A DNA stretch of 64,000 nucleotides from Arthrobacter sp. QXT-31. GTDB lineage: Bacteria > Actinomycetota > Actinomycetes > Actinomycetales > Micrococcaceae. How positions within the stretch are numbered: position 1 is the first letter of the stretch; the number at the start of each line of letters is the position of its first letter. The position numbers and the translations under genes were made by a program. Below the pieces are notes generated by a model. It saw only the letters and a program-made list of their open reading frames with translations, was not told the origin of the DNA and ran no database searches. Of this stretch, positions 44,432 through 52,535 are shown piece after piece. Location of the stretch: positions 620,001 to 684,000 of the forward strand of contig NZ_CP019304.1 of assembly GCF_001969265.1 (NCBI RefSeq). Reading direction: 5' to 3'.

Positions 44432-45169
44432 CTAGGGCGTGACCAGCGTTCCCAGCGTTTCGCCGCGGATGGCGCGGGTGACGTTGCCTTCGCCTTCCAT
44501 GCCAAACACCACCATGGAGAGCTTGTTGTCCTTGCACATGGTCATGGCGGTCTGGTCCATGACGCGGATGTCGCGGCGGAGTGCGTCGTCGTAGCTGAGC
44601 TTTTCCAGCTTCTCGGCCGCGGGGTCCTTCTTGGGGTCGGCCGTGTATACGCCGTCCACGCCGCTCTTGGCCATCAGGACGACGTCGGCGTGCACTTCGA
44701 GTGCGCGCTGGGCTGCCACGGTGTCCGTGGAGAAGTAGGGCAGGCCGGCTCCGGCCCCGAAGATGACCACACGGTTCTTCTCCATGTGGCGGATGGCGCG
44801 GCGCGGGATATAGGCCTCGGCCACCTGCCCCATGGTGATGGCGCTCTGCACCCGGGTCTCAACACCGGCCTGTTCCAGGAAGTCCTGCAGGGCGAGGCAG
44901 TTCATGACCGTTCCCAGCATGCCCATGTAATCGGCACGCGAACGGTCCATGCCGCCGTCGGACAGTTCGGCGCCGCGGAAGAAGTTGCCGCCGCCGACCA
45001 CGATGGCCACCTCGACCTCCGGAACGGCTGCCGCGATCTGCTTGGCCACGCCGCGGACAGTGTCCGGGTCGACGCCCAGCTTGCCGCCGCCGAAGACCTC
45101 ACCGGACAGCTTCAGGAGGACCCGGCGCCTGGTTTTCTCTGACTGGACGGGAGTGTTGACGGCTTCCAT
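44432..45169 (-). CDS. pyrH: UMP kinase
   Basis: 245 aa, hexameric bacterial UMP kinase of the amino-acid-kinase fold. Motifs: [13 protein letters not shown] (phosphate loop), [28 protein letters not shown] and [16 protein letters not shown]. It phosphorylates UMP to UDP. The ATG has GGAAGG upstream. It lies downstream of the tsf terminator, so it may need its own promoter. Confidence 0.96.
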   Translation of the reverse strand: MEAVNTPVQSEKTRRRVLLKLSGEVFGGGKLGVDPDTVRGVAKQIAAAVPEVEVAIVVGGGNFFRGAELSDGGMDRSRADYMGMLGTVMNCLALQDFLEQAGVETRVQSAITMGQVAEAYIPRRAIRHMEKNRVVIFGAGAGLPYFSTDTVAAQRALEVHADVVLMAKSGVDGVYTADPKKDPAAEKLEKLSYDDALRRDIRVMDQTAMTMCKDNKLSMVVFGMEGEGNVTRAIRGETLGTLVTP

Positions 45170-45250
45170 GGTGCCTTCCGGTTGGTGAACTCTGAGCTAG
45201 GTTATCGCGCATCCGGCCAGCGCTCACATTCTTATGTGGCCGGTGCATGC

Positions 45251-45281
45251 AAAAGGGGCGGCCACCGAAGTGGCCACCCCC
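45251..45281 (-). terminator. rho-independent terminator after tsf
   Basis: On the minus strand an 11-bp stem (including one G-U pair) closed by a TTCG tetraloop and followed by TTTT (45251-45254). It lies 13 nt past the tsf stop. Classic intrinsic terminator. Confidence 0.92.
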
Positions 45282-45293
45282 TTGCGTGTCAGA

Positions 45294-46130
45294 CTAGGAG
45301 CCGACGCGGAAACGCGTGAAAGCGGTTCCCTTGACGCCGGCCTCTTCGAGGACCTGCGCCACAGTCTTCTTGGCGTCCTTGGCGAATGCCTGGTCAACCA
45401 GGACCTCGCCCTTGTAGAAGCCGGTAACGCGGCCTTCGACGATCTTGGTCAGGGCAGCTTCGGGCTTGCCCTCCGCCTTGGCGGTTTCCTCGGCGATGCG
45501 GCGCTCGGATTCGACCAGTTCAGCCGGAACGTCCTCGCGGGAGAGGTAGTTCGGGGCCATCGCGGCGATGTGCACGGCAACGTCGTGGGCTGCGGTGGTG
45601 GCTGCTTCGCCTTCGCCGTCAACTGCGAACAGGACGCCGACCTGGGCCGGGAGGTCCTTGGAGGTCTTGTGCAGGTAAGCGTCGACCGTGGCGCCCTCGA
45701 TGCGGGCGATGCGGCGGACAACAACCTTCTCGCCGAGGACAGCGCCCTCTTCGACGACAACCTCGGACAGCGGCTTGCCGTCAACATCGGTGGCGAGCAG
45801 GGTCTCGAGGTCGGCAGCGCCGGACTCGACGGCGATGGCCAGGACCTTGTCAGCCAGCTGGATGAACTTGTCAGCCTTGGCGACGAAGTCGGTCTCGCAG
45901 TTGACCTCGATCATTACGCCGACGCCGCCTTCGACCTTGGCAGCAACCAGGCCTTCGGCGGTGGAGCGGCCTTCGCGCTTGGTGGCGCCCTTCAGGCCCT
46001 TGATGCGGATGATCTCGATCGCCTTCTCGGCGTCGCCGTTGGCTTCGTCGAGAGCCTTCTTGACATCCATCATGCCGGCGCCGGTGCGCTCGCGCAGAGC
46101 CTTGATATCAGCGGCAGTGTAGTTCGCCAT
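45294..46130 (-). CDS. tsf: elongation factor Ts
   Basis: 278 aa. EF-Ts is the nucleotide exchange factor for EF-Tu. The N-terminal domain has IKALRERTGAGMMDVKKALDEANGD and the core VMIEVNCETDFVAKADKF (the TDFV exchange motif). SD AGAGGGG upstream of ATG 46130. It follows rpsB across 126 nt with two hairpins, and ends at the terminator 45251-45281. Confidence 0.97.
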   Translation of the reverse strand: MANYTAADIKALRERTGAGMMDVKKALDEANGDAEKAIEIIRIKGLKGATKREGRSTAEGLVAAKVEGGVGVMIEVNCETDFVAKADKFIQLADKVLAIAVESGAADLETLLATDVDGKPLSEVVVEEGAVLGEKVVVRRIARIEGATVDAYLHKTSKDLPAQVGVLFAVDGEGEAATTAAHDVAVHIAAMAPNYLSREDVPAELVESERRIAEETAKAEGKPEAALTKIVEGRVTGFYKGEVLVDQAFAKDAKKTVAQVLEEAGVKGTAFTRFRVGS

Positions 46131-46170
46131 GTGAACCCCTCTGTCTAGAAAATTTTTGTGTGTACGGACC

Positions 46171-46239
46171 GACAGGACGGCTGCTCACCAGGTGAGCGGC
46201 CATCCTGTCAGTTGCCCGGGCGCTGCGGACAGCGCCCGG
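46171..46239 (-). ncRNA. two hairpins in the rpsB-tsf spacer
   Basis: Hairpin 1 (46216-46239) has perfect 10-bp arms and a 4-nt loop. Hairpin 2 (46171-46209) pairs arms 46171-46189 and 46191-46209 with two mismatches. Both lie in the 126-nt rpsB-tsf gap. They may attenuate read-through into tsf, protect mRNA ends, or be processing sites. No T-run follows hairpin 1. Confidence 0.5.
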
Positions 46240-46256
46240 AAATCCCGATGAAGTTG

Positions 46257-47105
46257 TTACTTCGCGGAGTCGGTGCCCTCGGCGGCAGCCGGGGCTTCCT
46301 CAGCGGCGGGAGCAGCCTCGGCAGCCGGAGCCTCGGCCTTGCTGCCTTCGAGGAGCTCGCGCTCCCACTCAGCCAGGGGCTCTTCCGGAGTCTCGGTGGT
46401 GCCGGTTGCGCGCTGGTTGCGGGCGATCAAACCCTCGGCAACAGCGTCAGCAACAACGCGGGTCAGGAGGTTCACGGAGCGGATGGCGTCGTCGTTGCCC
46501 GGGATCGGGAAGTCGACCTCGTCCGGATCGCAGTTGGTGTCCAGGATGGCCACAACCGGGATGTTGAGCTTCTTGGCCTCGTCAACCGCGAGGTGCTCCT
46601 TCTTGGTGTCAACAACCCACAGCACGGACGGAGCCTTGGTCAGGTTGCGGATACCGCCGAGGTTGGACTCGAGCTTGGTGAGCTCGCGGCGGAGCAGCAG
46701 CAGTTCCTTCTTGGTGTAAGCGGAACCGGCGACATCGTCGAAGTCGATCTCTTCGAGTTCCTTCATGCGCTGGATACGCTTGGCAACGGTCTGGAAGTTG
46801 GTGAGCATACCGCCGAGCCAACGCTGGTTGACGTACGGCTGGCCAACGCGGGTGGCCTGCTCGGCAATGGCTTCCTGGGCCTGCTTCTTGGTGCCGACGA
46901 ACAGCACGGTGCCGCCGTGGGCGACGGTGGCCTTGACGAACTCGTAGGCGCGGTCGATGTAGGACAGCGACTGCTGGAGGTCAATGATGTAGATGCCGTT
47001 GCGCTCGGTGAAGATGAAGCGCTTCATCTTCGGGTTCCAACGGCGGGTCTGGTGTCCAAAGTGGACGCCGCTGTCAAGCAGCTGGCGCATGGTTACGACG
47101 GGCAT
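46257..47105 (-). CDS. rpsB: 30S ribosomal protein S2
   Basis: 282 aa. Typical S2 start [31 protein letters not shown] and later [13 protein letters not shown], with [44 protein letters not shown]2 assembles late on the 30S back. The last ~50 residues are an actinobacterial Ala/Glu tail. GGAAGGAGC precedes the ATG. It heads the tsf-pyrH-frr-cdsA gene order behind a 450-nt leader region. Confidence 0.97.
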   Translation of the reverse strand: MPVVTMRQLLDSGVHFGHQTRRWNPKMKRFIFTERNGIYIIDLQQSLSYIDRAYEFVKATVAHGGTVLFVGTKKQAQEAIAEQATRVGQPYVNQRWLGGMLTNFQTVAKRIQRMKELEEIDFDDVAGSAYTKKELLLLRRELTKLESNLGGIRNLTKAPSVLWVVDTKKEHLAVDEAKKLNIPVVAILDTNCDPDEVDFPIPGNDDAIRSVNLLTRVVADAVAEGLIARNQRATGTTETPEEPLAEWERELLEGSKAEAPAAEAAPAAEEAPAAAEGTDSAK

Positions 47106-47555
47106 GCCGACGCTCCTTCCGGCAGGTCATTCATGAGAACGGCCGCAGCCGCTCTTACCCTGCCAATAGTTGACGGTTATTTAGCCTTGCCCGGGCGGGC
47201 ACAGGCTCCTGGCATCCATTGCACATCTCATCAGGACCGTTGCCGGACCCGACCGCGAGAGGCACAATCCTCCTCAGCAGCAAGCAGCTGCTTACCGGTT
47301 GTGGAGGGCTGGATACGCGTAGTCAGTTGCTGCTCCCCCGCACTCCTGAATGGGGCGTGCTGACGCTACCCATGTCCATGGAATGCCATGTCCATGAAAT
47401 GCGTGGAGGGCACAGCGGACTGCTCCACCAAGTGTACTACAGCGGTCCGCGGCAAATGCACCGGATCCGCCTCGCCCCCGCCGCGGCGTAGGGCGTTTTC
47501 CACATAGGCCAAGGGCCCCGTTCCGGCAGCCGGACCGGGCGCCCATGCTGGGGAC
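47106..47555. other. 450-nt intergenic region upstream of rpsB
   Basis: Divergent region between rpsB (minus) and the M23 gene (plus). It holds a 15-nt direct repeat (47371-47401) and presumably the rpsB promoter and leader. Open frames here have no recognisable protein character. I see no tRNA and no clear terminator. Confidence 0.6.
47371..47401. repeat. direct repeat upstream of rpsB
   Basis: CATGTCCATGGAATG (47371-47385) and CATGTCCATGAAATG (47387-47401): 15 nt with one mismatch, one base apart. Each contains a CATGTCCATG near-palindrome. It could be a paired binding site or a slippage product. Confidence 0.6.
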
Positions 47556-48107
47556 ATGAAAGCTTACGTGATGCTGGCGCTGCTCCTGTTCACGACGGCG
47601 GCTGCACGTTCAGCCGCACCGGCACCTTCCGCTGTCCGCACCTTGCCCGCTGTTTCTGCCGCCGTTCCGGCCCCGGCGGCGTGGAGCTGGCCGCTGGCGC
47701 CGCGGCCGGCGGTCCTGCGGCCCTTCGATCCCCCGCCCCAGCCGTGGCTGAGCGGGCACCGGGGCGTGGACCTTCGCGCCGCGTCCGACGGCGGCCCGGT
47801 CACCGCCCCGGAGTCCGGCACCGTCAGCTTCGTCGGCGTGGTGGTGGACCGGCCCGTTATCACCATTGACCACGGCAATGGCCTTCGCAGCAGCTTCGAA
47901 CCGGTGCGGAGCCCGCTCAAAAAGGGCGTTTACGTGGCCAAAGGCGCCGTGGTGGGCACGCTGGTCGCCGGCCACTGCGGCCGGTCCCCCTGCGTGCACT
48001 GGGGTGTCCGGCGCGGCGAGGAGTACCTTAACCCGCTGTCCTTCATCCTGGACCTGCGGCCCTCGGTGCTGTTGCCGCTGAAGGGCAGCGGGGAACCGGG
48101 TGGCTAG
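47556..48107 (+). CDS. secreted M23 (LytM-type) peptidase domain protein
   Basis: 183 aa with a signal peptide (MKAYVMLALLLFTTAAARSAAPA). The M23 domain (about 45-175) has GHRGVDLRA, which provides the HxxxD zinc ligands, and VTAPESGTVSFVGVVVDRPVITIDHGNGLRSSFEPV. The last motif is normally HxH but reads CVHWGVR here, with Cys in place of the first His. Members cleave peptidoglycan crosslinks or act as inactive activators. GGGGAC precedes the ATG. It overlaps the next gene's end by 4 nt (convergent). Confidence 0.85.
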   Translation: MKAYVMLALLLFTTAAARSAAPAPSAVRTLPAVSAAVPAPAAWSWPLAPRPAVLRPFDPPPQPWLSGHRGVDLRAASDGGPVTAPESGTVSFVGVVVDRPVITIDHGNGLRSSFEPVRSPLKKGVYVAKGAVVGTLVAGHCGRSPCVHWGVRRGEEYLNPLSFILDLRPSVLLPLKGSGEPGG

Positions 48108-49294
48108 ACGATTGCGGAGACGCCGGTAATGGCCCGGCCCGCCACCAGAGTGTTCACCTCGTGGGTGCCCTCGTAGGAGTAGATCGCCTCCGCATCGGCA
48201 AAGATCTTTGCCATCTCGAAGTCCGTCACGATGCCGTTGCCACCGAGGAGGCTCCGGCCAATGGCCACGCTTTCGCGCATCCGGGCCGTGGTGAAGGCCT
48301 TGGCCAGGGCCGACTGCTCGTCCTTCGCCCGGCCTGCATCCTCAAGCTGGGACAGGCGCACCATCATGCCCATCGAGCTGACGGCGTTCCCCAGGATCTG
48401 GACCAGCTGGCTCTGCACGAGCTGGAAAGAGGCCAGCGGGCGCCCGAACTGGTGCCGCTCCACGGCATAGCGCCGGGCCACGTCGAACGCGGCGAGCTGC
48501 TGGCCCACCGCCTGCCAGGCGACAGCGAGGCGGGTGACTTTCAGGACCTTGTTGGTGTCACGGAAGCTGTTGGCGTTGGCCAGCTTGAAGAAGTCCGGCA
48601 CCACCACGTCCTCGAGTGTGATGTCTGCGTTCTGCACGGTCCGCAGGGAAATCTTGTTCTCGATCTTCGTGGCACTGAACCCGGGCAACGCCGTATCCAC
48701 GAGGAATGCCTTGACCTGGTTGTCGGCCACATCGCGGGCAAAGACCACCACCCAGTCGGAGAATGTCGCGTTGCCGATCCAGCGCTTCGCGCCGTTGAGG
48801 ATCCAGTGGTCGCCCTCCCGCCTGGCCGTGGTGCGCGTGCCGCCGGCAACATCGGAGCCGCCCAGGGGTTCGGTCAGCCCGAAGGCCCCGATCTTGCGCA
48901 GCGAGTAGATGTCCGGCAACCAGGCATCCTGCTGTTCCGGGGAAGCCAGGGCTTCGATGGAGCCGGTGAAGAGGCCGTCGTGCACACCCATGAAGGTGGC
49001 GATGGAGGTATCCGCGCGGGTGACCTCAGCGTGCACGATGCCGGCGAAGAGATTGGAGTAACCCTGGCGCCTGACCGGGCTGACAAGGTCGAGCTCGGCC
49101 AGCTTGGGAATCAGTTCCAGCGGAAATTCACCGCGGTTCCAGCACTCCACGGCAATCGGCTTTACTTCCCGCGCCAGGAAGGAGCGCACCTCTGCCAGCC
49201 GGTCGCGCTCTTTGGAACTGAGCATCTCCTCAAAGGCGAAGAAGTCGCCGTCGGCGTAGGGCAGGCTGGTGATATCTGTGGCAGCGGCGGACAT
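48104..49294 (-). CDS. acyl-CoA dehydrogenase (glutaryl-CoA dehydrogenase-like)
   Basis: 396 aa from ATG 49294, which has AAGGAG at 5-nt spacing; an ATG 45 nt upstream is weaker. FAD motifs: GAFGLTEPLGGSDVAGGTRTTA, WILNGAKRWIGNATFSDWVVVFA, LGGNGIVTDFEMAKIFADAEAIYSYEGTHEVNTLV, where the Glu of YEGTHE is the catalytic base in glutaryl-CoA dehydrogenases. The substrate may be glutaryl-CoA or a similar acyl-CoA. A perfect GTTACT-N4-AGTAAC dyad upstream resembles the sites at the leucine operon. Confidence 0.88.
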   Translation of the reverse strand: MSAAATDITSLPYADGDFFAFEEMLSSKERDRLAEVRSFLAREVKPIAVECWNRGEFPLELIPKLAELDLVSPVRRQGYSNLFAGIVHAEVTRADTSIATFMGVHDGLFTGSIEALASPEQQDAWLPDIYSLRKIGAFGLTEPLGGSDVAGGTRTTARREGDHWILNGAKRWIGNATFSDWVVVFARDVADNQVKAFLVDTALPGFSATKIENKISLRTVQNADITLEDVVVPDFFKLANANSFRDTNKVLKVTRLAVAWQAVGQQLAAFDVARRYAVERHQFGRPLASFQLVQSQLVQILGNAVSSMGMMVRLSQLEDAGRAKDEQSALAKAFTTARMRESVAIGRSLLGGNGIVTDFEMAKIFADAEAIYSYEGTHEVNTLVAGRAITGVSAIV

Positions 49295-49357
49295 GGCGCT
49301 CCTTCGCGGTGGCCGGCGGTCGCGAAGGAACAGAAACACGGGCGCCGGAAAGGACTA

Positions 49358-49373
49358 GTTACTCGCCAGTAAC
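49358..49373. promoter_or_regulatory. operator-like dyad upstream of the acyl-CoA dehydrogenase gene
   Basis: GTTACT-CGCC-AGTAAC, perfect 6-bp arms, 63 nt upstream of the ATG at 49294. It shares the GTTAST-N4-MGTRAC pattern with the two sites at 28843 and 28868. Confidence 0.6.
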
Positions 49374-49399
49374 ATATCGCAGGGGCGCAGGAAATGGAA

Positions 49400-49435
49400 A
49401 GAGCCCTGATCCGCGGAGTCGCAGATCAGGGCTCT
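49400..49435 (-). terminator. terminator after the CAU tRNA gene
   Basis: Perfect 12-bp arms (49400-49411 and 49424-49435) with a 12-nt loop; on the minus strand TTTCCATTT follows. It starts 5 nt past the tRNA 3' end. Confidence 0.85.
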
Positions 49436-49440
49436 GAAGG

Positions 49441-49514
49441 TAGGGCTACTCGGACTTGAACCGAGGACCTTAGGATTATGAGTCCCGCGCTCTAACCAGC
49501 TGAGCTATAGCCCC
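49441..49514 (-). tRNA. tRNA with CAU anticodon (tRNA-Met, or tRNA-Ile2)
   Basis: 74-nt cloverleaf. Acceptor GGGGCTA pairs with TAGCCCT (G-U at 1:72), D arm GCTC AGCTGGTTA GAGC, anticodon loop CTCATAA, T arm with GGTTCAAGTCC, discriminator A, no encoded CCA. The CAU anticodon fits elongator Met or, after lysidine modification, Ile2. The body (TATAGCTCAG) resembles tRNA-Ile, so identity is left open. It is not an initiator, which needs a C1:A72 mismatch. Confidence 0.9.
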
Positions 49515-49644
49515 GTGCACCGGTCCCGCATTGCGGGAGGCGCGCCCTGCCAGCGCCGGCCCTCAAGGGGCCCGTCGTCGGCTGGGCAGATTCACTCTAG
49601 CAAACCGGCGACAGGCTTCTGACCACTTCAGGCAAGCGTGGTCT

Positions 49645-50841
49645 TCAGACCACCTTGTCCTCGTAGTTCGCCCCATAGTAAAGGCCCTCGAACGTCTGCA
49701 GGGTCCCCTCGATGCTGTGCGGCTCCACCATGCACCGGCTGGCGTTGCCCATGGCCTTGCGTTCTTCGGCCGGCAGCCGGAAGATCCGGGTGATTTTCTC
49801 CGCCAGGTCGGCGCTGTCATTCGGCGTGAACAGGTAGCCGTTTTCGCCGTCGCGCACCAGGTGCGGAAGGGCCATGGCGTCCGCCAGCAGGACAGGCGTC
49901 GATGCGGACATGGCCTCCAGCGTGACCAGCGACTGCAGTTCCGCCGTCCCGGGCATGCAGAACAGGTCGGCCCGGATGTAGGCCTCGCGGAGTTCGTCGT
50001 CGCTGGCGAGGCCCAGGAACTTCACCCGGTCCTGCAGGCCAAGCCGTTCCACCAGGGCCTCGAGCGACGGACGCACCTCGCCGCCGCCGACGATCTCCAG
50101 GTGGACGTTCAGGTCGGCGGGGGTGGCAGCCACCGCCTTGATCAGCACGTCGACGTGCTTTTCCTCCGCCAGCCGGCCCGCGAACAGCACGGTGGGATAT
50201 TCGTGCGGCTCAATGATCTCGTCCGGCTTGAGCTCGTAGGCCGCCGAGTCGATGCCGTTGGACAGCGGGAGCACCTTGCGCAGGAAGGCATGCTGGTGCA
50301 TCGCCTTGGCCGCCAGGGGCGTGGGCGTGGTGACGACATCGGCCTTGCCCATGACCTTGCCCATGTCTTTCCAGGAGATCTTCCCGATGATGTCCTTGAA
50401 CCACTGCGGGAACGGCAGGAACGGGTTAAGGTTCTCAGGCATGAAGTGGTTGGTGGCCACGATGCGGACGCCGCGCTTCACTGCCTCGTACAGGACGTGC
50501 TCGCCGATCATGTAGTGGCTTTGGATGTGCACGACGTCGGGCTGGACCTTGTCGAACAGCAGGCTGATTTCCTTCTTGATCTCCCATGGAAAGCAGATCC
50601 GGAAATATTCGTGCGTGAAGACGCTGTGCGAACGGAGGCGGTGGACAGTCGCTTCGGCACGGAACTCCGTAAAGCTCTTGCCCTTGTCCTGCCGGCAGGC
50701 CAGCACGTGGACGTCGTGTCCGCGTTGTGTCATGCCCTTGGCCAGCCGGTAGCCGAACTGGGCGGCTCCGTTAACGTGGGGCGGGTACGTGTCCGCCGCG
50801 ATGAGGATGGTCAGTGGGCGCTGGGCGTCGGGCATGGTCAC
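49645..50841 (-). CDS. GT4 family glycosyltransferase
   Basis: 398 aa GT-B enzyme. N-terminal Rossmann half begins ILIAADTYPPHVNGAAQFGYRLAKGM; the C-terminal half has VLFAGRLAEEKHVDVLIKAV and the EX7E-type region GTAELQSLVTLEAMSASTPVLLAD. Related enzymes mannosylate phosphatidylinositol or make glycolipids; the upstream CDP-alcohol phosphatidyltransferase gene would suit lipid glycosylation, but the acceptor is unknown. GTG start at 50841 with AGGAG 8 nt upstream. Confidence 0.88.
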   Translation of the reverse strand: MTMPDAQRPLTILIAADTYPPHVNGAAQFGYRLAKGMTQRGHDVHVLACRQDKGKSFTEFRAEATVHRLRSHSVFTHEYFRICFPWEIKKEISLLFDKVQPDVVHIQSHYMIGEHVLYEAVKRGVRIVATNHFMPENLNPFLPFPQWFKDIIGKISWKDMGKVMGKADVVTTPTPLAAKAMHQHAFLRKVLPLSNGIDSAAYELKPDEIIEPHEYPTVLFAGRLAEEKHVDVLIKAVAATPADLNVHLEIVGGGEVRPSLEALVERLGLQDRVKFLGLASDDELREAYIRADLFCMPGTAELQSLVTLEAMSASTPVLLADAMALPHLVRDGENGYLFTPNDSADLAEKITRIFRLPAEERKAMGNASRCMVEPHSIEGTLQTFEGLYYGANYEDKVV

Positions 50842-50948
50842 GTAGAAAGCTCCTGGTGGTCATGGTGGTCGGCTGCGGCTGACCACACTGGCCGCTGCCG
50901 GCACGGGATGCACCGGCACATTCTTTCCTGGTCCGCAGTCAAAGTCGG

Positions 50949-51857
50949 CTAGTGGGACGCCCTGCCCGTGGCCTTCCGAACATCCTTCTTCCGTTTGGTG
51001 ACCTCGGGATGGTGTCTTGAAAGGGCGATTACCCCCACGATAGCAAGGGTTGCCGCCGTCCCCATCGCAATCGCCATGACAGCGTGGACATCGGGGCGTA
51101 ACTCGCCAAGGATCGTGATGCCGATGGCGATGCCCACAATGGGGTCGATCACGGTGAGACCGGCAATCACCAGGTCCGGCGGACCGGTGGAGTATGCGCT
51201 CTGCACGAACCAGGACCCCAGTCCCCCGGCCGCTGCGATGGCCACCACCGAGTACCACGGCACATTCAGCAGGAAGAGGCCATTCGGATCCAGCAGGTGC
51301 TTGCCGATGATCCGCGTCAACACGGCCACGAAGCCAAACAGGATGCCGGCACCCAGGATGTAGATGAACGCACTCATGCGGTGCTTGAACATGGCGGCGA
51401 GGGTGCCGAAAATGCCCACCGCCAGGGCAAGCAGCAGCACAATCGTGAGCTCATCTTCCGGCGTGACGTGGTGGCTTTCCTGCGTGACGTTCACAGCGAG
51501 CAGGACGAACAGCGCCGAACCCGTCACGCACGCGGTGATCGCCACCACCGTGGCGCGGTTGATGCTCAGTCCCTGGTCCTTGGTGTTGACCACGGTGGTG
51601 ATCACCAGGGCGATGGCGCCGATGGGCTGCACCACGGTGAGGGGTGCCGTCACCAGCGCCACGGCGTTCATCGCCATGCCGAGGCAGAGCAGGAAGAGGC
51701 CGAAGACCCACCGGGGGTTCCGCAGCAGGCGCAGGAAACCGTTGGAGCTCAGCGCCAGCCCGCCCGTGTCCGCCTTGACGGCGCTGCCCTGGCGCTGCGC
51801 ACCGAAGGCGAGGCAAAAGGCGCCCAGGACCGCGAGCAAAACCGCAACCCAGACCAT
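50949..51857 (-). CDS. DMT superfamily (EamA-like) transporter
   Basis: 302 aa, about nine to ten membrane segments, with two EamA-like halves (VLLAVLGAFCLAFGAQRQGSAVK at the start; APLTVVQPIGAIALVITTVVN; DPIVGIAIGITILGE). The C-terminus is basic. Substrate unknown; NIPA-type magnesium transport is one possibility. The ATG shares a base with the stop of the phosphatidyltransferase gene. Confidence 0.82.
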   Translation of the reverse strand: MVWVAVLLAVLGAFCLAFGAQRQGSAVKADTGGLALSSNGFLRLLRNPRWVFGLFLLCLGMAMNAVALVTAPLTVVQPIGAIALVITTVVNTKDQGLSINRATVVAITACVTGSALFVLLAVNVTQESHHVTPEDELTIVLLLALAVGIFGTLAAMFKHRMSAFIYILGAGILFGFVAVLTRIIGKHLLDPNGLFLLNVPWYSVVAIAAAGGLGSWFVQSAYSTGPPDLVIAGLTVIDPIVGIAIGITILGELRPDVHAVMAIAMGTAATLAIVGVIALSRHHPEVTKRKKDVRKATGRASH

Positions 51858-52480
51858 CAGCCGTTCCCGCCGTCGCCGGCAGCCAGCATTTTGCCTTTGC
51901 GCCGGATCGCCCAGAAATAGTTGTAGGCGGCAACCCAGTGGCCAACCAGGCCCAGCCCCAGCACCACCCAGGCCGCGACGAACCACGCTTCCGCGAACGG
52001 AGTGGGCAGCTTGGACAGGACCAGGAGCGGAGTTCCCAGCAGCAGCAGTCCGGTCCGGGTTTTGCCCACCAGGCTGACGGGGAGGTCCGGGTGTCCGCGG
52101 AAGTAGAACAGCGACATGCCCAGCAGGACGGCATCGGGAACCACCAGCGCGGCCAGGTACCACCACTGCACGACCCCGGCGATCACCAGGGTGACGGCGA
52201 CCGCGATCATGGCCAGCCGGTCGGCGATCGGGTCCAGAACGCGTCCCAGTTTGGAGGTCTGGTTGAACCGCCGGGCGACATATCCGTCAACCCAGTCGGT
52301 GCTGCCCATGATCGCCAGCACCAGCACAGCGAGTCCGTAGTCCTTCCGGGCGAGCACAAGCCAGACGAAGACCGGCACGCCCATGAAGCGCAGTACCGTG
52401 AGGAGGTTTGGGACGGTGTAGACCAGGTCGCGGTCCACATGCGGCTGGCCGGGACGGGAACCAGCGCCGATGAATTTCAT
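51857..52480 (-). CDS. CDP-alcohol phosphatidyltransferase
   Basis: 207 aa, six membrane segments. The family motif DG-x2-AR-x8-G-x3-D-x3-D appears as DGYVARRFNQTSKLGRVLDPIAD (about 66-88), which binds metal and the CDP-alcohol. It makes a phospholipid from CDP-diacylglycerol and an alcohol; PgsA-like or cardiolipin synthase-like activity is likely, not distinguishable by eye. First of a coupled pair with the DMT transporter. Confidence 0.88.
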   Translation of the reverse strand: MKFIGAGSRPGQPHVDRDLVYTVPNLLTVLRFMGVPVFVWLVLARKDYGLAVLVLAIMGSTDWVDGYVARRFNQTSKLGRVLDPIADRLAMIAVAVTLVIAGVVQWWYLAALVVPDAVLLGMSLFYFRGHPDLPVSLVGKTRTGLLLLGTPLLVLSKLPTPFAEAWFVAAWVVLGLGLVGHWVAAYNYFWAIRRKGKMLAAGDGGNG

Positions 52481-52535
52481 CAGCCCTCCCTCTCCGCGGC
52501 CAGCGGCCTCTTACAGTCTTCGTTCAGGACAAGGC

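Noticed and set aside
47292..47546. Open frame in the rpsB upstream region
   Set aside because: No Shine-Dalgarno or -10, no family resemblance, and it spans the direct repeat; more likely leader or promoter DNA.
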